Shown here piece after piece: positions 1 to 8,200 of a DNA stretch of 64,000 nt; positions within the stretch are counted from its first letter, which is position 1; every line of letters starts with the position of its first letter. This DNA is from Bacteroidales bacterium UBA4295 (GTDB lineage Bacteria; Bacteroidota; Bacteroidia; Bacteroidales; Paludibacteraceae), in assembly GCA_002395805.1 (NCBI GenBank), contig DGVB01000037.1, positions 97,239 to 161,238 on the forward strand. The letters are read 5' to 3'. The notes under the pieces were generated by a model. That model was given only the letters and a program-made list of their open reading frames with translations. It was not told the origin of the DNA and did no database searches. The translations under genes were made by a program, and so were the position numbers.

Positions 1-1
1 G

Positions 2-1384
2 TTCGCGCCTGTCTGGCCGGGTTATTTCCCCGAGGAACTGCACGTGGACTATGTCACCAACGGCGTACATATGCCTACTTGGGCTGCATCAGACTGGAAG
101 AAGGTTTACAAGAAATATCTGCCGAAAGAGTGGATCAACGACCAGTCGAACCTTGAGATGTGGAAGCCGTACGCAGATATTCCGGATGAGGAGATTTGGA
201 AGACCCGTATCGGTCTGAAGCGCAAGATGATGGATTATATCAAGGAGCAGTTCCGCGAGGACTGGATGAAGAGCCAGGGTGATCCTGCGCGTATCGTCCG
301 CGCCTTGAGCGAGATGAAGCCGGAGAACCTGATCATCGGTTTCGGTCGCCGCTTCGCTACGTACAAACGCGCTCACCTGCTCTTCACGGACCTGGAGCGT
401 CTGGAGAGGCTGGTGAACAACCCCAATTATCCGGTGCAGTTCCTCTTCACCGGCAAGGCTCACCCGGCAGACGGAGGCGGTCAGGGTCTGATCAAGCGTA
501 TCATCGAGATCAGCCGCATGCCGCAGTTCCTGGGCAAGATCATCTTCCTGGAGAACTACGATATGCGTCTGGCTAAACGTCTTATCTCCGGTGTGGATAT
601 CTGGCTGAACACGCCTACCCGTCCGCTCGAGGCTTCCGGTACATCCGGCGAGAAAGCGCAGATGAACGGCGTGCTGAACTTCTCCGTCAAGGACGGTTGG
701 TGGTACGAAGGATACGTAGAAGGTGCCGGATGGGCGCTGACGGAGAAACGCACCTACGAGAACCAGGCGCACCAGGACCAGCTCGACGCGGCTACTATCT
801 ACCAGATGTTAGAGAGCGAGATTATCCCTCTCTATTACGCCAAGAACAGCAAGGGCTACAGCCCCGAGTGGATCCAGTATATCAAGAACTCCGTGACCAA
901 GATCACTCCGCGTTTCACGATGAAGCGTATGATGGACGACTATTTCGACAAGTTCTATTTCAAACTGGCGAAACGCCACAAGCTCCTCAGTGCGGACCAC
1001 TACAAGGTAGCCAAAGAGATCGCGGCATGGAAAGAGAACATAGTAGAGCATTGGGACGAGATAGAGGTGGTTTACAAATCAGAAAACCTGCAAAACCTCA
1101 ATGTAGGCGACAAGGTTCAGATACAGGTAGAACTGGACACCCACGGTCTGAACGACAAAGGCATCGGCGTAGAGCTCGTAGCCATCCGCACTTCGACCCA
1201 CAACAACGACAAACTCTACGAAGTAGAGCCGCTGAAATTGGTGAAGAGCGAAGGCAGCCATCTCTTCTTCGAGAATATCTACCAGCTCGACTATGCCGGC
1301 GGCATGAAATTCGGCCTGCGTATGTATCCGCAGAACGAACTCCTGCCTCACCGCATGGACTTCTGCTACGTCCGCTGGATCTAG
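2..1384 (+). CDS. glgP: alpha-glucan (glycogen) phosphorylase, C-terminal part, cut by window edge
   Basis: The reading frame is open from base 2, so the gene begins upstream; about 460 C-terminal residues are visible. Glycogen/maltodextrin phosphorylase (GT35) releases glucose-1-phosphate from alpha-1,4-glucans in the cytoplasm. The sequence shows NGVHMPTW, the phosphate/substrate-site segment [22 protein letters not shown], and the cofactor-site block [14 protein letters not shown], whose Lys is the expected pyridoxal-phosphate attachment site. A further beta-rich domain of about 100 residues ends in MDFCYVRWI. In Bacteroidales this enzyme is often fused to a glycogen-synthase-like N-terminus; that part would lie outside the window, so fusion cannot be judged. 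A hairpin terminator follows the stop directly. Confidence 0.9.
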   Translation, partial: FAPVWPGYFPEELHVDYVTNGVHMPTWAASDWKKVYKKYLPKEWINDQSNLEMWKPYADIPDEEIWKTRIGLKRKMMDYIKEQFREDWMKSQGDPARIVRALSEMKPENLIIGFGRRFATYKRAHLLFTDLERLERLVNNPNYPVQFLFTGKAHPADGGGQGLIKRIIEISRMPQFLGKIIFLENYDMRLAKRLISGVDIWLNTPTRPLEASGTSGEKAQMNGVLNFSVKDGWWYEGYVEGAGWALTEKRTYENQAHQDQLDAATIYQMLESEIIPLYYAKNSKGYSPEWIQYIKNSVTKITPRFTMKRMMDDYFDKFYFKLAKRHKLLSADHYKVAKEIAAWKENIVEHWDEIEVVYKSENLQNLNVGDKVQIQVELDTHGLNDKGIGVELVAIRTSTHNNDKLYEVEPLKLVKSEGSHLFFENIYQLDYAGGMKFGLRMYPQNELLPHRMDFCYVRWI

Positions 1385-1406
1385 TCTCGCGTTCGACAAG
1401 TACTTA

Positions 1407-1438
1407 TTATAGCCCGCAGCAATGTGGGCTATAATTTT
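1407..1438 (+). terminator. intrinsic terminator after glgP
   Basis: TTATAGCCC (1407-1415) pairs with GGGCTATAA (1426-1434), extended by a G-T and a C-G pair, followed by TTTT. It lies 22 nt after the glgP stop. Confidence 0.8.
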
Positions 1439-1444
1439 AAGTGG

Positions 1445-1758
1445 TAAATCAAAAACACGTAGCCTACGAGCCTGACGGCACTCTCATGTAGTTGTACATC
1501 CGGCATCTGTAAACAAGTTTCCGCTACCGAATGTCCGACTCCATATGACGGAAGATTCCGTCGGCTACTCACAAAAACATTTGTTCTCGGTCGGCTTAGG
1601 CTCCCCGCCTGCCTTCCCTTTTCGAAGTGCCAAGTCAAGGCACTTCTCCACGCTCACAAATATAGTCAAAAACCTATGCAGTATGCAGAAATAGCACACA
1701 TTACAATATGGAAAAAATTAGACTACTTGGGTAGTTGTACCGCCGCGTTTTTGATTTA
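1445..1758. repeat. 314-bp intergenic element bounded by inverted repeats
   Basis: TAAATCAAAAACACG (1445-1459) is inverted at the other end as CGCGTTTTTGATTTA (1744-1758), 14 of 15 matching. The same right-end 15-mer occurs exactly at 63372-63386. The interior has no convincing ORF and contains the structured repeat at 1581-1646 plus further small hairpins (GACGGAAT/TTCCGTC around 1550). It could be a MITE-like relic or a mosaic intergenic element. No target-site duplication is evident. Confidence 0.5.
1581..1646. ncRNA. structured intergenic repeat, copy 1
   Basis: This 66-nt segment matches 42779-42843 almost base for base. Two hairpins can be drawn: GGCTTAGGC/GCCTGCC around a CCCC loop (about 1592-1613), and GAAGTGCC-AAGTCAA-GGCACTTC (1624-1646). 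In the second copy the inner four base pairs of the latter stem are all different but still pair. A 1-nt length difference between copies argues against a coding role. The transcribed strand is unknown. It may be a small RNA, an attenuator or a palindromic DNA element. Confidence 0.5.
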
Positions 1759-1876
1759 TAGCCATCACGGGGAGCAGGGTTTTTAAGGTTTTTGTCTTAT
1801 TTTGCTCGGGATTATATGTTTCAAAACCACAATTTAGGCGCAAAATGTAGATTTTTGCGCTTTTTTTGTGGAAAAA

Positions 1877-1908
1877 TTTGCTTATTCGAATTACTTTTAG
1901 TACCTTTG
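1877..1908 (+). promoter_or_regulatory. promoter of the 1931 gene
   Basis: TTTG (1877-1880), 20-nt spacer, TACCTTTG (1901-1908): the Bacteroidota sigma-ABfr -33/-7 pattern. Expected start is near 1915, about 16 nt before the ATG. Confidence 0.75.
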
Positions 1909-1930
1909 CATGTTTTTTGAAAAATGTACC

Positions 1931-2299
1931 ATGAGACGTAAAATCACATATCTTTTTCTCCTAATAGGCTTTGCCTATGCTTGCGCGCAGGATTTCGGTG
2001 AGCGCAGCTACCCTGTCCAGCAGGAATTCCAGAGCCAGCAGATCATGAGCTCCGGCAGCAACTATGGCGGTACGGTCTATAAGCCGTTTGACAATTCTAC
2101 GCCATCCGAGCAGAGCAAAGTAGGCGCTTCCTATTCGCCCAACAAAGCTCCGGGCGGCCCGAGAAGAGGATTCGATATCGGTGGTGAAACCGGCAAAGCC
2201 GATGAGTACCCTGTCGGCGAGCCTTGGATCCTGGCGATTTTCGCCGCTGCTTTCGCCACTGGAATAGCAATCAAGAGAATTACCAAAAATGCAAAATAA
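1931..2299 (+). CDS. small secreted protein with C-terminal membrane anchor
   Basis: Start at 1931 (MRRKITYLFLL) gives a clean signal peptide; an in-frame ATG at 1910 lies at the expected transcription start. The 122-residue protein has an N-terminal signal segment ending near ACAQ, a Gly/Ser/Pro-rich low-complexity middle, and a C-terminal hydrophobic helix (GEPWILAIFAAAFATGIAI) followed by basic residues. This layout resembles short Bacteroidales exported proteins with a terminal transmembrane anchor. The stop overlaps the start of the giant gene by 11 nt, so the two are probably co-translated. No function is recognised; a role in handling or anchoring the downstream giant protein is speculation. 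Confidence 0.65.
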   Translation: MRRKITYLFLLIGFAYACAQDFGERSYPVQQEFQSQQIMSSGSNYGGTVYKPFDNSTPSEQSKVGASYSPNKAPGGPRRGFDIGGETGKADEYPVGEPWILAIFAAAFATGIAIKRITKNAK

Positions 2300-5200
2300 T
2301 ATGACTATGAAAAACACAAATATTTTGAGTGAACTTTATAAGGGTTTGATCGGGGTTAAGTCCTGGTTAAGTCGGGGTTTTGTCCTTATATTAGCACTTT
2401 TTACCCTCACCGTCGGAAATGTGTGGGGAGATAATGCTGGTTTATACCAGTGCGATTTGACTTACTCATACAATGGAGTGACAAATACTATAACTACTAG
2501 TACGACATCTACTGATTTAAATACGCCTTTGAATGCTACGCTTAAAATAACAAAGGTTAAATTATATTTCTGGTATTTTAACAACGATTATTCTAAGTAC
2601 GGCAATGTTTGTGGCGGTTTAATGAATTATAACCTTACTGGGGGAGATTGCAATACCGAGTATTTGATGGGAAGTGAGGCGGAATGGAATGATGATGGAT
2701 GGGTTAGCGATTCTAGACATAAACAAATTACGATTACCCGAGATTTAATAATAGCATCGCCAACATCTGCTTCTGGTAATTACACATTCAACTATTGCTT
2801 CAAAGGATGGGGAGATAATGATGATGCATCTAATTGCGGTGATATTTGGTGGTTATCTAATGGGGGAAGCAACTATGCATTGAACTACAAAATTGCTCCT
2901 CCTGCCGTAAGTGGCTTTGGAGTTAGTACAAGCGGATATTTGGCAGGTAGTGGAACTTCTGAAGATCCCTATTTGGTAAAATCCGGAAACTCGTTAACTT
3001 TTACCGTTAGCGGTTCAAAAGCACATTCAGATGCTAATTCAACTTTTAATTATTGGCTCAACTCTGGCACAAAGAAGACATCCGGCACATTATCCACCGG
3101 AAGCATTACAAGTACTGAACTTCAAAGTGCCACAGTACATGGTCAATACATCAACAATAGTTCTTCCTCCTTAGTAGGAACTGAAAGTACTTCTACCATT
3201 TACTACAAGGCTGTTTCTGTCAAAGACATTACGGTTTATATCTATGTAGGAGGTTGCACAAGTGATCAAATTAATTCGTTGGTACTCACCGCAAATCCCT
3301 ATGTAGGTTCTACAGCTTTAGCTGGGGTTACTAAATATATAGGCGATTTCACAACAGATGGCGCTTGGCGCAAATATACATTTACCAATGTGAGCGAGGT
3401 TCAGCATGTTGTTGTTGCCCGTGATGGTGGTCGAGCAGTAGATAACATAACTATTACTGACGATGTTTATTACAAATACGACGGAACTGAACTTGGTGGA
3501 AAATGCATTGCCAGAACGACACCTACTTGGAATGTAGCACCGGCAAATGGTGCAGCCGGTGGTAACATGACTGCTACTATCAACAATGTGCCAGATGGAG
3601 CTACTGTAACATGGAGTTCTTCAGCCACAAGCTATGCTACCGTAAGTAGTAGCGGTTACATCACTTACGTAGCAGCAGGTTCTGCAACTATCAGCGCACG
3701 CATCCAGAAAGCAGCCAGCGGAGACTACTGCGCTCTGGATGAGACTATATCTCAGGCTATCACCGTCACCTCAGGAGCAACAGTAAGTGCCACACGTACT
3801 TGCCCCGAGTATGTTAGTTCCAACTCTGGTCAAGTCAAACTTGACATTTCTTCCACAGGAGCAAGCACTGGTTGGTACTATCGTGTATGTAACTCTGCAA
3901 AAACCGCCTACTATGCACCGGATGAGCAATCTGCGGCAAGTAATACCTTATCATGGACTATGAATGGTAGCCTTCTCACAGGGTCGAACACTCTTGTTGT
4001 GGAATTATATAATAGTGCTCGTCAACTTGTTTGTACCTCTTCTCCTGTAACCGTAAATGTTGAGATTGCCGAGTCTGTCACTATCTCAGCCGGTGCAAAT
4101 GGTTCTGTAAGCCCGTCGGGAACTGTCTATGCCAATAATAATCATGTACATCCGACCATTACTGCTACAGCAAATACCAATTATCACTTTGTAAACTGGA
4201 TTTCCAACAATGCAGCTGCATCGGTGGCCAATGCTAACAATGCTACAACAACCGTTACTGCAACTGCATCAGGTTATACCATCACCGCAAATTTTGCCGG
4301 CGACCAATATACGATAACCTACAAGGATCAAGGTGATGTTACTTATTCCGGAAACAATGAGGGCTCACTACCAGCGACTCACACGTATGGAACAGCAACT
4401 GCTTTAGTAAATGGCACAAAGGCCGGTTATACCTTCGGAGGATGGTACACGGATGCATCTTGTACAAGTTCAGCAGGTTCTTCAATTGGCGCGACCGCAA
4501 AGACGAGCAACTTTACCCTCTACGCCAAATGGACGGAGAGAATGTCCACTCTTTCGACAGCCAATAGTTACAATGCAGGTAATCCAGGTTATGCATCGCC
4601 GACTGTTTCCGGTTCGGCAACAAATGTGGGTTATGTTACCACGCGTGAGATTTCCGCAACTGCCGCCGGAACAGGCTATACCTTTGCCGGTTGGACGCTT
4701 ACCAACTGTACACGTACAGACGGCGGCGCACCCACAGCTACTTCCATTACCATTCGCTCGAATGGCGATGGAGCCGCAGCAAGCGTTGTAGCTAACTATG
4801 AGGAAGATCGTAGTTCTCGTTGGCACCTTGTTGGGCTAAATGAAACTGGCTATGAGATATTCCCTGATGGTTGGAATGTCAGCAATACTTCTATGATGCA
4901 GAAGGCAAGTGGACATTCTGCTGAGAGTGTTGTATATGCGACGGTGACTATAAGTTCCAAGAGAACGTATCTGTTCAAAATTGTAGATGATAATGGAGCA
5001 AGTGACGATATTTGGTATGGTTATTCTACCGGAAGTACTTATCTTGAATGGACAGAGACATCAACCAAGAACGTTTATTCTGGAGATGGAAATGGGAATA
5101 ACCTCAAATTTACGCCCTCACTTTTAGGAACATACGAATTTAAAGTAGATTATTCAGGGACATATCCTGCTGTAACTATTACTTATCCGGAGGTGTATGC

Positions 5201-8200
5201 CGTTTCCGGTAGTTTCAATAGTTGGACAGAGACCAGCAACCTTGCCTTTACCGGAAACGATGGTTCCTATTCTGTAGCTATAGATGGCAATAGTACTAAC
5301 TACGAATTCAAAGTCTTAGACAATGGTAGTTGGTATGGTCACACAAATAAGACCTTCACAGGTACAGAAAGTAATGTAACACTTGCCACTCCTAGTAATA
5401 ACATAAAATTGAAGGCGGATGTTTACCCAAGTGGTTCTTATACCTTTGCGTATAATAAATCCACTAAGAAATTTGGCGTTACTTATCCTGCCTCGTATGT
5501 TATAAACTACGCAGTAGGCGCCACAAAAGGTCAATCAACCGCACCATGGGCGAACTTTACCGGAGAAATTGGGGACAAAGATATAGCCTCTGGTACAAAA
5601 ATCGCGAGCGGTACCACTATCCACCTCTATGCAGCAAATGCCAAAGAACATTATACGTTCTACGGCTGGTACACAGAAGAGAACCCGGCCAGAGATGATT
5701 ATTCAAAGCGGGTTTCGACTTCGCAACACTACTTCACTTCTGTTACGGAGACTAAGAGTTATTATGCAATCTATTTTGAAGATCCATATTGGGTTAACAC
5801 CTATGCAGAAGGTTTCGGTAGTATTGATCCTACTGCGGGACAAAATGCGTATATAGTAACTCCTTCCGGAAATTTCACTGCTACACCTAATATTGGATAT
5901 AAATTTGATAGTTGGGAGCAACGTTCAGGGGCATTAACCATTACTTCTCCAAGCGCAGCTACCACAACTGTAAAGGCAACCGCCGCCTCCGTCCTCCAAG
6001 CTAATTTCAGTCCGCGATGGTCGGTTTTGGGTACGCCCAATGATCCATTTGGCGGATGGTCAGCCTATAACACAAACCTCTTTACGGGCTATACTAAAGT
6101 TAGCACCAAAGACGTAGGTTATAAGACCGTCACTCTTGCAGCTAACACTACTTATGAGATTAAGGTGTATGACCGTCAGGAAAGTACTTTCTATGGCGGT
6201 TCTGCTACTCAAGACATACATTACGCCAATGGCGGCACTGAATATACAGTTGCAACAACTTCATCACCACAAAGCGTCTTCATTCATTCTGCCGCAGCGG
6301 GTACTTACACGCTGAATTGGAACTTGACGGACAAGAAAATTGCCGTAGTTTATCCTACCTCATTGTTCATTACTTCCGGACAGAAGACAGAAGGTCAGGA
6401 CGATAACGTCGGAGGTTCGTTTACTGCGGTGGATAACTCCAGCAATGATGTAAAAGGCGGTAAGTTTGTAGCGGATGGTGCTTCTGTAACCTTTACCGCA
6501 GCGACAAACACTGGTTATAACTTCAGCGGTTGGTTTGATAATGATGGTTGCACAACTGGTCAATATACCGCAGGCACAAATGTTTCCATTGCCGGGAATG
6601 CCATGACATTAAGCAGCATTGACGACGATAAGACGGTTTATGCGAAGTTTGTGCCGAAGACCTATACTATTACGCTCACGCGTACAGGTACGGGTTATGG
6701 TTCCGGCGGCGATGCATCCGTAACAGCGACCTATAACCAAACAATGCCTGTTGCTACTATGCCTACAGCCGCAGCGGGATATGCCTTCATGGGTTACTAT
6801 AGCGAAACAGGCGGAAACGGCAGACGTTTCATTGATCCTTCGGGTAATTGGGTAGCTGCAGCAGGCGACACTATCAGCGGCGGAAACTGGGTACATGCCG
6901 ACAATGCTACCCTCTATGCTTACTTCAAGAAAGCTGTTATTACTGCTTTGACATTTGATAACCCGATAGTAGCGCCGGGGACTGAAGTAGGTGTTACGGC
7001 GACTATCGCTCCGGCAGTAACAGAGGGAACCAAAGTTTTGTGCTGGCGCGTATTATACAACAACGGCAACCCGCTGGATCCGCAACCGGGACTTACTAAG
7101 CCAAGCACAAACAAAATAACCTTTAACGCTCCGACTGCACCGGGTACTTACAAAGTAGAAGCCAAACTGCATCTCGACGACTGCGATGGCACTTTACTAA
7201 GCGAACAAGTGATGAACTTCCAAGTAGCCGGAGATCACACCGTTACCGTTGAGTACAAATGCGGCGACGAAGAGATTGCATCCTCCACCTCCGTTAACGG
7301 CAAGCCGCTGGAGTGGACGGAAATCACAGCACCTGAAGATCCGTTCGGATATATATTCTCCAAATGGAAAGCCGGAGACGGCATTACCATTAATGGAGCT
7401 GTTGACGGAGAGAAAACGGATCGTACAATTCAGTTTAAAGCCGTTTATGATGGCAAGTTAACTGTCGTTTATACCAAGAAGGACTTCATCTATTTCAAAA
7501 ATACATTGGGATGGAGTGGAGATGATATCCACGTATACTTCTATAATTCATCCGGATATTGGGATGACTCAAATGGTGCCGGTGCCACCGGTCCTAATTG
7601 TATCGGTAAAGGCAAGATGACTCTTGTTCCCGGCGAAACGGATATCTATTATTGGGATTACGGAGCAGGTATTACAGGAGGAGCCGCTGCTGCTACAACC
7701 CATGTAGCCTTTACCAATATCAACAAAACAAATCAAGAAAACTTCTATGAGTGCGACGTTGTTTATCCTACCAAAGGCAACAATGAAGGTTTTAGTACGG
7801 GCACTCCGATGTTCGTCCCGATTAGCCAAGAGAAGGTAACAAAAAACACCAAAGCTTATTATTACAACAAAGGTTATTGGACCAAATACAGCGGAGGTAC
7901 CGGATATTCCGTAGATATATTCTTCTCTAAAGGCGGTTCGTACGATAAATCTGTCTCGTTCGAAGAAGGTGATACTCCGGGTATGCCGTTTACTACTACA
8001 GTATATCTAACCGGAGGAACTACCTTAGGCTTTAAGGTCCATCGCTCCAGTGGCCTGTATTATTACGCAGGAACGGATGTTACGATGGCTAATGCCTCTA
8101 CCGCCAAGTCTTTGACATATGATAACACATCCAAAAAACAGACAGGTATTACCACGAATGTCACCGGTGAATATATTTTCACGCTTACTTGTGCAACAGA

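Noticed and set aside
1429-1638. Minus-strand 69-codon ORF over the structured repeat
   Set aside because: Copy 2 of the repeat has a 1-nt indel that would shift the frame, and the hairpin changes are compensated for pairing rather than for amino acids.
1385-1909. tRNA or other standard RNA gene in the first intergenic region
   Set aside because: No T-loop or acceptor-stem pattern could be found here or in the other large gaps.
4411-4826. Short frames on both strands inside the giant gene at 2289-10667
   Set aside because: Low-complexity shadows of Gly/Ser/Thr-rich coding sequence.
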